A stretch of DNA of 64,000 bases, from contig NZ_CP126095.1 in NCBI RefSeq assembly GCF_030123105.1, forward strand, positions 2,480,001 through 2,544,000. Reading direction: 5' to 3'. The DNA comes from Paenibacillus sp. G2S3 (GTDB lineage: Bacteria > Bacillota > Bacilli > Paenibacillales > Paenibacillaceae). Position 1 is the first letter of the stretch, and each line of letters opens with the position of its first letter. Below, in pieces: positions 54,738 through 63,900 of the stretch. Position numbers and translations under genes: made by a program. The notes under the pieces are model-generated. The model did not search any database and was not told where the DNA came from. It worked only from the letters and a program-made list of their open reading frames with translations.

Positions 54738-57491
54738 TTGGATCGTTCAGATAAATCTATTAAACCTCAGACTGCCCATATTATTTCTCATACTCACTGG
54801 GACCGGGAATGGTATCTTCCATATGAAAAGCATCATGTACGCCTTATTAAACTGGTCGATGAATTGCTGGATCGATTGGATGAGGATGGTGAATTTAAGA
54901 GTTTTTATCTTGACGGACAGACAATCATTCTGGAAGATTATCTTCAAGTTCGCCCCGAGAATCAAGATCGTCTACAAAAACATATTACGGAAGGTCGTCT
55001 ACTGATTGGACCTTGGTATATTCTGCAAGATGCTTTCCTTACCAGCGGAGAGGCAAATGTACGTAATATGCAGATTGGTCATCAGGATTCGAAGCGGTAC
55101 GGTGAACCTTCTAAGATCGGTTATTTTCCGGACACCTTTGGTCTAGTGGGTCAGACTCCACAATTAATGAAGCAATCTGGCATTGATAATGCCTTTTTCG
55201 GTAGAGGGGTAAAGCCGACTGGATTCAATAATACAGTATCGGACGGTGGATATGAATCTTCGTTCTCGGAGCTGATATGGGAAGGTCCGGATGGATCGAA
55301 AGTGCTTGGAATTCTATTTGCGAACTGGTATTCGAACGGAAACGAAGTGCCAGTGAATGAAGCAGAGGCAAAAGAATTCTGGGAAAAGAAGTTAGAAGAT
55401 GCTCGGAAATTCGCCTCTACAGGTGAGCTACTCTTCATGAACGGTTGTGATCATCAGCCGGCTCAGCTGGATTTGCCTGAGGCTATCGAAACTGCGAAGC
55501 GGCTCTATCCAGATATGGAGTTTATTCATTCGAACTTCCCTGATTATCTTAAGGCTGTAGAGGACGTTATGGATCGCAACAGCTTGTCTACCGTAAAGGG
55601 TGAACTGCGGAGCCAGCATACCGACGGATGGGGGACGTTAGTGAATACCGCGTCTGCTCGTGTCTATTTGAAACAGATGAATCAGGAAGGGCAAGTCTTG
55701 CTGGAAAAGGTGGCCGAGCCACTCGCTTCATTCGCACATTTATTAGGCAATGATTACCCTCATCATCTGTTCACCTATGCCTGGAAGACGCTAATGCAGA
55801 ATCATCCTCACGACAGCATTTGTGGCTGCAGCGTGGATGAGGTTCACCGCGAAATGGTAACCCGTTTTGATAAAAGCCGTCATGTAGCAGAGACCATTGT
55901 TGATGATAGTAAGCGCGTGATTGCTGAAGCTGTGGATACGTCCGGATTTACAGCTTATGGTGAAGAAGTGCTTCCGTTAGTAGTCATGAATACGACAGGT
56001 TGGAGTCGCACGGGTACAGTGAGCGTAGAAATTGATGCGGCACGTCTATATTTGCGAGAAGGCTTCTCTCTGGAAGAAACGGCTAGCCGTATGAAGGGGA
56101 TTGACTTGAACGGTCGTGTACTAGTTGATGATCAAGGGAATTCCATTACATGCCAGATGAAGGATTTAGGTCTTCAATTTGGTTATGATTTACCTGATGA
56201 TAAGTTCCGCCAGCCCTATATGTGTCGACGCGTAAGACTTACCTTTGAAGCTGCACAAGTTCCGGCGCTCGGTCTTCGTGCTTATGCGTGGGTTCGCCGT
56301 GCAAACGCAGGGTTGCCTACATCACCGGAATCTTTGCTTCAAGGCGATCGGGTGCTGGAAAATGAGGCCATCAAGGTAGTGATCCATGATAATGGTTCAT
56401 TTACGCTTAGTGACAAAACCAGTGGCATGACCTACCGGGATCTTGGCGTGTATGAGAACACAGGTGACATCGGGAATGAATATATGTACAAACAGCCAGA
56501 AGCCGAACAAGCTTTAACGACCGAGGGACTACAGGCAAACATTTCTGTTCTGGAAAATACGCCTTATCGAGCATCTGTGGAAATTAAGCATGATTGGGAG
56601 ATTCCAGCCTCAGCAGATGATAAGCTGGACGAGGAGCAGCGTGCTCTTGTGTACTACCCGGAGCGCAAAGCACAGCGCAGTAGTGACACAGTGATTCTTA
56701 AACTTCGTACCGTAATTAGCTTAGAGCGGGGTGGGAAGGGGCTGCATATCGAAACGACGATAGACAATAAAGCCAAAGATCACCGGATTCGTGCGTTGTT
56801 CCCGACAGATTTGAATGTCGCCACACATCGTGTGGATTCGATGTTCGAGGTTGCGGAGCGGAATATTGAGCCAGCTACAGAATGGATGAATCCGAGTAAC
56901 ACGCAGCATCAGCAGGCCTTTGTTGATGTCAGCAATGGAAAAGCAGGTCTAACCGTCGCTAACTTTGGTTTAAATGAATATGAAGTGTTGCGAGATGGTC
57001 GAAACACTATTGCGATTACACTGCTCCGTAGCGTGGGTGAATTGGGAGACTGGGGTCTGTTCCCAACTCCAGAAGCGCAGTGTCTGGGAGAACACGTTGT
57101 TCGAATGGAGCTCATCCCACACACGGGTGAAGGTATATCCTCAGGTGCTTTTGCTGAAGCTTACCAATTCCAGATTCCTTGGATCGTATGTCAGACTGAT
57201 GTACATGAAGGAGCGATTGCTCCCGTGTATACTCCATTCGAATGGGAGAATCAGGAGCTCGCATTTTCCTCTCTAAAAATGAACGAGCAGACTGGAGATT
57301 TGCTGCTTCGCTGGTATAACATGAGTCAGCAGCGTACCGACCTGACCTTCCGTTCAACGATCCCGCAGCAGTATTTCTATAAGACAACAATCCTGGAAGA
57401 GGAGAGCCAGCCAATCTCTAGTGAGGATAAGGGTAGTGTGTCCTTACAGATCGGTCCATGCGAAATTGTAACGATGGGTATTCGGCAATAA
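54738..57491 (+). CDS. GH38 alpha-mannosidase (short form)
   Basis: The 917-residue protein opens directly with the GH38 barrel: HIISHTHWDREWYLPYE (His18, His20, Asp22) and the nucleophile Asp132 in YFPDTFGLVG. The helical domain has NHPHDSICGCSVDEVH and long C-terminal beta domains follow. It resembles the MngB-type bacterial GH38 group more than the long form at 39590. A TTG start at 54738 lies eight bases after AAGGAGG. It is the last gene of the mannoside operon, followed by a very strong terminator. Cytoplasmic location is inferred from the lack of a signal peptide. Confidence 0.93.
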   Translation: MDRSDKSIKPQTAHIISHTHWDREWYLPYEKHHVRLIKLVDELLDRLDEDGEFKSFYLDGQTIILEDYLQVRPENQDRLQKHITEGRLLIGPWYILQDAFLTSGEANVRNMQIGHQDSKRYGEPSKIGYFPDTFGLVGQTPQLMKQSGIDNAFFGRGVKPTGFNNTVSDGGYESSFSELIWEGPDGSKVLGILFANWYSNGNEVPVNEAEAKEFWEKKLEDARKFASTGELLFMNGCDHQPAQLDLPEAIETAKRLYPDMEFIHSNFPDYLKAVEDVMDRNSLSTVKGELRSQHTDGWGTLVNTASARVYLKQMNQEGQVLLEKVAEPLASFAHLLGNDYPHHLFTYAWKTLMQNHPHDSICGCSVDEVHREMVTRFDKSRHVAETIVDDSKRVIAEAVDTSGFTAYGEEVLPLVVMNTTGWSRTGTVSVEIDAARLYLREGFSLEETASRMKGIDLNGRVLVDDQGNSITCQMKDLGLQFGYDLPDDKFRQPYMCRRVRLTFEAAQVPALGLRAYAWVRRANAGLPTSPESLLQGDRVLENEAIKVVIHDNGSFTLSDKTSGMTYRDLGVYENTGDIGNEYMYKQPEAEQALTTEGLQANISVLENTPYRASVEIKHDWEIPASADDKLDEEQRALVYYPERKAQRSSDTVILKLRTVISLERGGKGLHIETTIDNKAKDHRIRALFPTDLNVATHRVDSMFEVAERNIEPATEWMNPSNTQHQQAFVDVSNGKAGLTVANFGLNEYEVLRDGRNTIAITLLRSVGELGDWGLFPTPEAQCLGEHVVRMELIPHTGEGISSGAFAEAYQFQIPWIVCQTDVHEGAIAPVYTPFEWENQELAFSSLKMNEQTGDLLLRWYNMSQQRTDLTFRSTIPQQYFYKTTILEEESQPISSEDKGSVSLQIGPCEIVTMGIRQ

Positions 57492-57519
57492 AGCGAACAT
57501 ATAGTATCTTATAATTTGA

Positions 57520-57568
57520 AAAAGGACGAAATCCAATAGTCATTCGACTTATTGGATTTCGTCCTTTT
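57520..57568. terminator. Very strong bidirectional terminator
   Basis: AAAAGGACGAAATCCAATA (57520-57538) pairs perfectly with its mirror at 57550-57568, a 19-bp stem with an 11-base loop. It lies between the convergent GH38 and MarR genes. Confidence 0.93.
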
Positions 57569-57587
57569 ATGTTTATAAATATGAGCT

Positions 57588-58082
57588 TCAAGAAGATGAC
57601 TTACTGCGCGTTGAGGAACCGAGACGATCAATCTGCTCTTCTAAAACGTTGCTTGCTTTACCTAAAAATTGCGAAATGAGTGCAAGTTCTTCATCCGTAT
57701 AGGAAGCAGCCAGTTTAACCATAGCGGTATGAAGCGGCTGGTAGGTGTCAATAACATCCTCTTTATTTTCATACAACGGGACAATAATCACTTTACGCCG
57801 ATCATTAGGGTCATTTTGTCTGCGAACATATCCGTTTTTCTCGAGTCGATCTATTAATGCTGTAACGCTGCCTGTGGCAAGTCCAGTTAATTTGGACAGT
57901 TCTCCAGCAGTGATGGGTCCTTTTTCACGTAAAATATCCACGGATAAGAAATCATTATTGTATAACCCTAGAGAGGCGGCTACGTTCTGCTGATATACCA
58001 CCGTTCGGGTTCCCAGACCACGCATGAGTAAGGTGAATTGTTCTTGCTCTGGTGTAGGTTGAGCTTGTTCTTGGCTTGACAA
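57588..58082 (-). CDS. MarR-family transcriptional regulator
   Basis: The 164-residue protein has the MarR winged helix: ITAGELSKLTGLATGSVTAL (recognition helix), then DRLEKNGYVRRQNDPNDRRK (wing) at about 57-100. A TTG start at 58082 follows AAAGGGG by nine bases. It diverges from the UvrA-like gene, with a palindrome in the shared spacer. MarR proteins usually repress a divergent efflux or detoxification gene until a small aromatic or drug ligand binds, so the UvrA-like protein is its likely target. Confidence 0.9.
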   Translation of the reverse strand: MSSQEQAQPTPEQEQFTLLMRGLGTRTVVYQQNVAASLGLYNNDFLSVDILREKGPITAGELSKLTGLATGSVTALIDRLEKNGYVRRQNDPNDRRKVIIVPLYENKEDVIDTYQPLHTAMVKLAASYTDEELALISQFLGKASNVLEEQIDRLGSSTRSKSSS

Positions 58083-58108
58083 AGGATAACGCCCCTTTTA
58101 AAATCTGT

Positions 58109-58129
58109 ATATCTCGTCAATCGAGATAT
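58109..58129. promoter_or_regulatory. Palindromic operator for the MarR regulator
   Basis: ATATCTCG-N5-CGAGATAT (58109-58116 and 58122-58129) is a perfect 8-bp-arm palindrome 27 bases upstream of the MarR start and inside the divergent region. It is of the size and symmetry MarR dimers bind. Confidence 0.65.
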
Positions 58130-58254
58130 TCGATTATGAAGTTATTAGAAAGTATGTTATTTTACAAGTACATTCTATCGAAATCAGTATGCTTTTGCAA
58201 AAAGAAAAGTAAAACGGCAGTATTGTGGTTGCTTTATTTGAGAGGGGAATCGTT

Positions 58255-60759
58255 GTGAAAGAAGCTATTGTTATTAAAGGTGCACGAGAGAACAATCTAA
58301 AGAATGTCTCGCTCACGATTCCAAAGTATAAGCTAGTTGTCCTGACGGGACCTTCGGGATCAGGGAAATCGACGTTAGCGATGGATACACTTCAGCGGGA
58401 ATGCCAAAGACAGTATTTGGATTCCATGGGCATGACTTCAGATACGATCAGCAAACCAAAGGTCGAGTCCATTGTTGGACTATCTCCATCCATTAGTGTT
58501 GGACAGCATGTTACGAATCGTAATCCACGCTCGACAGTGGGGACGGTAACTGACATTTATACCTTTGTCCGGTTTATTTTTTCTAGATTAGGGGAGCGGA
58601 TTTGCCCTTCCTGCAGTGGTAGCATACCACCTTCCTTTGAAGCGAGGGGTCTATTAATAGAGGAAGACGAGGAAATGGGTGATCCGTCGATGGGCTGTCC
58701 GCATTGCGGAGCTGAGCTTGAGAAACTTGGCATGTCACACTTTTCCTTCAATAAGCCGGAAGGGGCTTGTGAAGCTTGTGGTGGACTTGGGTCTGTGGCG
58801 ACTATAAATGAAGCAGCGGTATTTAATCCTGAGCTTAGCATGAAAGAGGGGGGAGTAGCCTCACTGAATGGCGTTCATCGGGATATACAGATGCGGATAT
58901 TAGTAGCGGCGGGAAAACATTTTGGATTTGAGTTTGACCCGGATCAACCGTTGAAGGATTATGGTGAAGTTCAGCGTGATCTGCTGTACTACGGCGTGGA
59001 CAGTGAAGCGTTTAAACGTCATTTCCCTAATATTAAGCCGATCCAAGGGACTAAGTTTGAAGGCGTTATACCGGGTTTGTGGCGGCGTTATAAGGAGAAA
59101 GAAGGGGAGTCCGGTGGGCAGGAGAAAGACGGAGGTTTTTTTCATGAACAGCAATGCCGGGAATGTCTTGGCGCTCGTCTGAAAAAAGAAGTTCGTCTAG
59201 TGCAAGTAGCTGGTGCTTCGATAACGGAAGTATCAGATTGGTCATTAAGCGATGTATATGAGTGGACGAAAGGGCTGGAGGCGGCCTTGCCTGCCGAAGG
59301 ACTTCATCTGCTAGAACCGATCCTTCATGATATGCCTACTAGACTAAAGCGGATTATCGATGTTGGCCTAGGTTATCTTTCCATGAACCGGCAGACAGTC
59401 TCTCTATCTGGTGGGGAAGCACAGCGCCTGCGTCTAGCATCACTTCTGGGTTCAGGTCTGACTGGTGTGTTATACATTCTGGATGAACCGACGACGGGTC
59501 TTCATCCTCGGGATACGGTGGGCCTCATTCGTGTGCTTCAGGAGCTGCGGGATCTGGGTAATACCGTGCTCGTTATTGAACATGATATTGAGATGATGCG
59601 TGCTGCGGATCATATTATTGATATGGGTCCGGGTGCTGGATTGCACGGTGGAACCGTTGTGGGTGAAGGTAGCTTGGAAGACTTGATGGCAAGTGAGCTT
59701 TCAGTTACTGGAGCCTATCTCAGAGAAGAGCGTCTTGAAGTTCCCACACGTGTTCGCCGGAAAGGGAACGGAAGGCAGATCACCATCCGGCAGGCACAGT
59801 ACCGGAACATTGATATTCCGGAAGTCTCCATCCCTCTGGGCTGTCTTGTATCGGTAACAGGGGTTTCCGGTTCAGGGAAATCTACACTTATATTTGATAT
59901 CCTTGCACAAGGTAGTACTAATGGACATGAACAAACAGGCTGTAAGGAGATTACGGGTCTAGATGAAGTCGGAAACATTGTGATCTTTGACCAATCACCC
60001 ATGGGTAGAATGCAGCGTTCTAATGTAGCGACCTATACCGATGTATTTACACATCTGCGTCAGTTATTTGCGGCTTTGCCAGAGGCGAAGAAAAGAAAAC
60101 TGACCTCCAAACATTTCTCCTTTAACACACCGGGTGGACGCTGCGAAACCTGTCAGGGACTTGGTGTATTGTCCGTAGACATGAACTTTCTGCCTGACTT
60201 AGAAGTGAAGTGTCACGCCTGCAAAGGAAGAAGATTTACGGATGAGGTCTTACAGGTGAAGTATGATGGCTTCTCTATTTCTGATCTGTTGGACATGTCT
60301 GTACAGGAAAGCTTACCGATTCTTAAGTCGGAGGCCAAAATGGCCGGTATTATTGAGACGTTATGTGAGGTGGGTCTTGGATACCTTAAATGGGGACAAT
60401 CTGTCAAAACCTTATCAGGCGGCGAGGGACAACGGATTCGGCTGGCCAAAGAGCTGAGCAAACCATCTAAACATCACACACTCTATTTGCTCGATGAGCC
60501 AACGACAGGCCTTCATCCGTCAGACATCAAACAGCTCCATACGTTACTGAGCAAATTGGTGGATACGGGAAATACCGTCGTAGTCGTGGAGCACAGCTTA
60601 GAGCTGATTCGGGAATCCGACTGGGTGATCGACATCGGCCCTGAAGGAGGCACAGTTGGAGGTAAGCTTGTAGCTGAGGGCACACCGGAGCAGGTCGCTG
60701 AAGTACAGGAATCTTATACGGGTATGTTCTTGAAACGGATTCTGGCTGAGGGGCTTTAA
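58255..60759 (+). CDS. UvrA-like ABC protein (drug-resistance/UvrA2 type)
   Basis: About 834 residues, shorter than the normal 940-residue UvrA. Two ABC modules: Walker [10 protein letters not shown] (about 32-40) and GVSGSGKST; signatures [13 protein letters not shown] and [13 protein letters not shown]; Walker [14 protein letters not shown] and [13 protein letters not shown]. Zinc-finger Cys pairs CPSC, CPHC, CEAC, CETC and CHAC are present. Such UvrA paralogues (UvrA2, DrrC-like) protect against DNA-binding drugs and are often under MarR control. I start it at the GTG at 58255 with AGAGGGG upstream; an earlier in-frame GTG at 58225 lacks a site. The divergent MarR gene and its palindrome suggest induction by a toxic compound. 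Confidence 0.88.
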   Translation: MKEAIVIKGARENNLKNVSLTIPKYKLVVLTGPSGSGKSTLAMDTLQRECQRQYLDSMGMTSDTISKPKVESIVGLSPSISVGQHVTNRNPRSTVGTVTDIYTFVRFIFSRLGERICPSCSGSIPPSFEARGLLIEEDEEMGDPSMGCPHCGAELEKLGMSHFSFNKPEGACEACGGLGSVATINEAAVFNPELSMKEGGVASLNGVHRDIQMRILVAAGKHFGFEFDPDQPLKDYGEVQRDLLYYGVDSEAFKRHFPNIKPIQGTKFEGVIPGLWRRYKEKEGESGGQEKDGGFFHEQQCRECLGARLKKEVRLVQVAGASITEVSDWSLSDVYEWTKGLEAALPAEGLHLLEPILHDMPTRLKRIIDVGLGYLSMNRQTVSLSGGEAQRLRLASLLGSGLTGVLYILDEPTTGLHPRDTVGLIRVLQELRDLGNTVLVIEHDIEMMRAADHIIDMGPGAGLHGGTVVGEGSLEDLMASELSVTGAYLREERLEVPTRVRRKGNGRQITIRQAQYRNIDIPEVSIPLGCLVSVTGVSGSGKSTLIFDILAQGSTNGHEQTGCKEITGLDEVGNIVIFDQSPMGRMQRSNVATYTDVFTHLRQLFAALPEAKKRKLTSKHFSFNTPGGRCETCQGLGVLSVDMNFLPDLEVKCHACKGRRFTDEVLQVKYDGFSISDLLDMSVQESLPILKSEAKMAGIIETLCEVGLGYLKWGQSVKTLSGGEGQRIRLAKELSKPSKHHTLYLLDEPTTGLHPSDIKQLHTLLSKLVDTGNTVVVVEHSLELIRESDWVIDIGPEGGTVGGKLVAEGTPEQVAEVQESYTGMFLKRILAEGL

Positions 60760-60795
60760 TCCACTTTTAATCAGATATCCATTTGGAAAATAGAG

Positions 60796-60838
60796 AGTGC
60801 GCCGAAGCCATACAATCCATGGCTTCGGCGCACTTTTT
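60796..60838. terminator. Intrinsic terminator after the UvrA-like gene
   Basis: AGTGCGCCGAAGCCA (60796-60810) and TGGCTTCGGCGCACT (60820-60834) form a perfect 15-bp stem followed by TTTT. Confidence 0.92.
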
Positions 60839-60937
60839 GTGTGTTCCGGCATATTCACTAAGCGTAAAAAATGAGCGCCAGAAGATGAAGGCATCTAAGC
60901 CTCTAAGAAATATGAATTGAATTTATTGCTGTCGTCA

Positions 60938-60966
60938 TTGTAACATTAGGTTAAGCGCTCTATCAT
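60938..60966 (+). promoter_or_regulatory. Sigma-A promoter for HAD hydrolase gene
   Basis: TTGTAA (60938-60943), 17 bases, TATCAT (60961-60966), about 40 bases before the ATG. Confidence 0.6.
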
Positions 60967-61007
60967 TGCAGCTCACCCATTAAATAAAGAGGACGGTTAT
61001 TGAGAAC

Positions 61008-61538
61008 ATGGACCAGAAAAGGTTAATTATCTTTTTTGACAGTGGAGACACCATTGTTGATGAATCGACTGAGGTTAGGGATGTAGAAGGAATCGTACGG
61101 AGTGCGGATCTGATTCCGGGAGCAGATACCACAATTCAGACCCTGCATGAGAGAGGTTATACGCTTGCTCTGGTTGCAGACGGTGATACGCAATCCTTCA
61201 AAAATGTATTTAAGCAGCATGGGCTTAACGATTATTTCAGCGCTATGATCATTTCCGAGAATATAAAAGCAGTCAAGCCAAGCCCACGCATGTTCAAGGC
61301 AGCTATTGGCGCGCTTGATTTGTCTGAAGCGGATTTCTCCCGTACCGTTATGATTGGTAACAATCTTAGCCGTGACATGAAAGGGGCAAATGCGCTAGGC
61401 ATCGCTAGCATTTTTCAGAGCTGGACGCCCCGTTATCCTCATGAACCGGCAGATGAGTCTGAGCGTCCGACGTATACAGTCAGTGAGCCGCTGCAATTGC
61501 TAGAGTTGATTGAAAGGCTGAACGCTGAGCTCAAGTAA
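61008..61538 (+). CDS. HAD-superfamily hydrolase with altered motif I
   Basis: The 176-residue protein has HAD motifs: motif I FFDSGDT (Asp11), motif II LALVADGD, motif III Lys in KPSPRMF and motif IV GNNLSRDMKGA. Motif I reads DxGDT rather than DxDGT, so the usual second Asp (general acid) is displaced or replaced; DAGDT/DVGNT variants exist in the superfamily. The length allows only a small cap. It may be a phosphatase of altered chemistry, and the substrate is unknown. Monocistronic, with a clear promoter and terminator. Confidence 0.85.
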   Translation: MDQKRLIIFFDSGDTIVDESTEVRDVEGIVRSADLIPGADTTIQTLHERGYTLALVADGDTQSFKNVFKQHGLNDYFSAMIISENIKAVKPSPRMFKAAIGALDLSEADFSRTVMIGNNLSRDMKGANALGIASIFQSWTPRYPHEPADESERPTYTVSEPLQLLELIERLNAELK

Positions 61539-61585
61539 GCTGGAAGTCGTTCATTATGTTATTTTTCCATATCTAAATACAAAAA

Positions 61586-61627
61586 GAGAAACCCAAGGTC
61601 ATGAAAATGACTGGGTTTCTCATCTTT
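61586..61627. terminator. Bidirectional intrinsic terminator
   Basis: GAGAAACCCA (61586-61595) and TGGGTTTCTC (61612-61621) form a 10-bp stem with an inner GTCAT/ATGAC pairing; T-runs flank it on both strands. It separates the HAD and YdeI-like genes. Confidence 0.88.
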
Positions 61628-61674
61628 TTTAATCAATCTGCAAGAGTGACGAAGCAATCTCATGATCTGGTAGC

Positions 61675-62244
61675 TTAATAATCTAGAAGTCGTCCATGAT
61701 CATGCCATTGACCGTACATTTTATTTTCTTTAGTGTTTGCTATGAATTTATCTAGTTTACTCTTAAATAATTCTGGTTGATGTTTATTGCTTTGAATTGT
61801 GTCGATCCGAACTCTTTTATAAAGAGCTGGAAAGGCTAAGAAATTCTCATATACCTGCTGTTCCTCTTTTAGCCTTTGTTCTATAACCCTATCGATTAAA
61901 AACGAATCAGGGTCCATATCAGGAAGTACCTTTCTTCCTTCATCACTCATTAATCCCAGCTTTTCGAGACGGCGGACACGTTCTTTATTCAATTCTGTCC
62001 AAGAGCTTCGTTTGCTTCTGGGAGACAGTCGCTGCGCCAGCTTCGTTTCAGAAACTTTCTTTTTCACTCCATCGATCCATCCAAAGCACAAACATTCCTC
62101 AACCATATCCAAATATAGCAATGTTTCTGGGTTTGGCGTCATACTTACGAGTACCCAACAAGATTGTTCATTCTTACAATTCTCCTGAAGCCAAGTTCTT
62201 AAATCTTCTCTCGATTTTACTGTAATTAGATTTTCAATCTGCAT
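61675..62244 (-). CDS. YdeI/OmpD-associated family protein
   Basis: The 189-residue protein shows the YdeI-type pattern ECLCFGWIDGVKKKV (about 50-64) followed by a basic stretch RLSPRSKRSSWTELNKERV and a C-terminal helical region. The family is linked by name to resistance to peptides and bacteriocins, but the biochemical role is unclear. It starts three bases after the DinB-family stop and is probably translated from the same mRNA. Confidence 0.82.
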   Translation of the reverse strand: MQIENLITVKSREDLRTWLQENCKNEQSCWVLVSMTPNPETLLYLDMVEECLCFGWIDGVKKKVSETKLAQRLSPRSKRSSWTELNKERVRRLEKLGLMSDEGRKVLPDMDPDSFLIDRVIEQRLKEEQQVYENFLAFPALYKRVRIDTIQSNKHQPELFKSKLDKFIANTKENKMYGQWHDHGRLLDY

Positions 62245-62247
62245 AAA

Positions 62248-62763
62248 TTAATTAGCTTCCGCAGGCACTTGATACCAAAAAAAGGAATAGTCATTCATGG
62301 TGGAAGCGTGTCCTAACTGACGTAACATAGTAGATATATTACCTCTATGATAAGTCCCGTGATTGGCGGCATGCAGCACAATTTCTGATAGGCGTGTTTG
62401 GCGGATGCCAGCGAATGGATTATCAAGTAGAATAGTCTGCTCCAAATTGGTTTGGTTTTGTAACCATTCTTTGTATTGTTCCGATAGCAGTGCAAAAATA
62501 TTAGCGTATTCATCCACAGAATCTAGAATGTTCTTTTGGAGCGGTATACAGGCTTGAAACGCCTCTGGCATACCAGTACCTGTTAAGACCAGATACCACA
62601 TCTTATCCACCGCATAGATATGACTAAGGGCATGGGCTATGGTGGGGAAAGAGCTGTTCACTTCTTGGCTTAGGACAGAGGGAGAGAGTTCCTTGATTCT
62701 CCCCAAGATCGTTTGGTTCGCCCAAATGTGGTAATTAAACATTTCTGCTGGATGATTGGTCAT
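62248..62763 (-). CDS. DinB-family protein
   Basis: The 171-residue protein has the DinB four-helix-bundle pattern with metal histidines: FPTIAHALSHIYAVDKMWY near residue 45, and HAANHGTYHRGNISTMLRQL near 130. I start it at the ATG at 62763 with AAAGGAG eight bases upstream; an earlier in-frame start lacks such a site. Its stop lies three bases before the YdeI-like start, so the two form a pair. Family members include bacillithiol-dependent transferases; function here is unknown. Confidence 0.87.
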   Translation of the reverse strand: MTNHPAEMFNYHIWANQTILGRIKELSPSVLSQEVNSSFPTIAHALSHIYAVDKMWYLVLTGTGMPEAFQACIPLQKNILDSVDEYANIFALLSEQYKEWLQNQTNLEQTILLDNPFAGIRQTRLSEIVLHAANHGTYHRGNISTMLRQLGHASTMNDYSFFWYQVPAEAN

Positions 62764-62842
62764 TGTATGATCTCCTTTTGCGTGGTGATAGATTTTTTTG
62801 TAGCTGTTGTTAATATAAAAGAAGAAGTATGACAACAGACTG

Positions 62843-63754
62843 TCATACTTCTTCATAAAGATTTAGGGTATTTTGTAGCTGCTCTTTTATGATACCTCGC
62901 AGTGCAAGAGGCTCTAGGACTTCGGCGCCGCTGCCCAAACTCAGCAGAATTGACAAAAGCCAGCGGGCTTCCAATGGTTTATACACAGGAATTCGCATTG
63001 TCATGCTCCCATCGGTATGAAATTCCTTGTCCATCTGGTTAAAGTGATCCAACGCTTCTGCCAAAGCCTCAGGTCCCACCCGGATTACTACCTCCTCAAC
63101 CTGATCTACCCTGTTTGAATAATCAGCCTCGATGGGTACCTCATGTTGTGATGGAAAGGTATCTTGAGTCAGAATTAAGTTCATCATTCGGGATAGCCGG
63201 AACTCTCGATAATCCTGGCGTTCCCGGCAATAACCATAGATGTACCAGTTGCTATATTTAAAATGAAGCTTTACTGGTTCTATATCACGGGTTGTACGTT
63301 TGTTTTTTGCATTGATGTAATCAAAGCGGACGATATTTCGTTCCGTAATAGCCGTACGTAAAAGAGAAAGTGCGTCGGGATCCATACGGCGAGTTTCAAA
63401 GTCTACCGCTAGACTAGAAGTTTGTTGTTCCGTTCCAATCGTTTGCAGCCGTTCAATGGTTCCTTGTGCATGCTCGTCTTCAAACACGGAAGAGAGGCTG
63501 TTCAGCACGGTAATCAAAGAAGTGACATCATACGAACGGAGCAGGCTTTTATCCATTTTATATCCGTCCATGATGCCATATCCACCTTTAGTTCCCTGAT
63601 ACGATACGACCGGGATGCCGGCGGCACAAATGACATCGATATCCCTATAGATAGTTCTCTGGGATACCTGAAACTCTTCAGCCAGCTTGGAGGCAGATAA
63701 AACTTCGTGGTTCAACAGCTTGTAGATCATAGAAATCAATCGTTCCAATTTCAT
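62843..63754 (-). CDS. HTH-WYL (YafY-type) transcriptional regulator
   Basis: The 303-residue protein has an N-terminal HTH_11 domain (ASKLAEEFQVSQRTIYRDID; about 20-39), a WYL ligand domain (about 135-225: FKYSNWYIYGYCRERQDYRE) and a C-terminal WCX-type extension. WYL regulators bind nucleotides or nucleic acids and often control stress or DNA-damage genes. The start at 63754 follows a GGTGGG. It lies 79 bases upstream of the DinB gene in the same direction and may regulate it. A near-consensus promoter lies upstream. Confidence 0.88.
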   Translation of the reverse strand: MKLERLISMIYKLLNHEVLSASKLAEEFQVSQRTIYRDIDVICAAGIPVVSYQGTKGGYGIMDGYKMDKSLLRSYDVTSLITVLNSLSSVFEDEHAQGTIERLQTIGTEQQTSSLAVDFETRRMDPDALSLLRTAITERNIVRFDYINAKNKRTTRDIEPVKLHFKYSNWYIYGYCRERQDYREFRLSRMMNLILTQDTFPSQHEVPIEADYSNRVDQVEEVVIRVGPEALAEALDHFNQMDKEFHTDGSMTMRIPVYKPLEARWLLSILLSLGSGAEVLEPLALRGIIKEQLQNTLNLYEEV

Positions 63755-63796
63755 TTGTGTATTCCCACCCATTAGTCCATTTCGTGTTACTGCATG

Positions 63797-63824
63797 ATTA
63801 TAGCATAAAGAAAAATATTGACAA
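63797..63824 (-). promoter_or_regulatory. Sigma-A promoter of the WYL regulator gene
   Basis: On the minus strand TTGTCA (63824-63819), 16 bases and TATAAT (63802-63797) lie about 45 bases before the ATG. A TTGACA at 63818-63823 on the plus strand overlaps the -35, so the divergent promoters may compete. Confidence 0.75.
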
Positions 63825-63900
63825 AATATGGATGTATGGGTTAACTTGTGAATATAAAATAAAATCATTCATAAAACCACGAAAAAGAGAGTTGACTTAT

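Noticed and set aside
54715..55005. A 96-residue plus-strand frame at the start of the second GH38 gene.
   Set aside because: It is an out-of-frame overlap with the GH38 N-terminus, whose HTHWDREW motif and AAGGAGG site fix the real frame.
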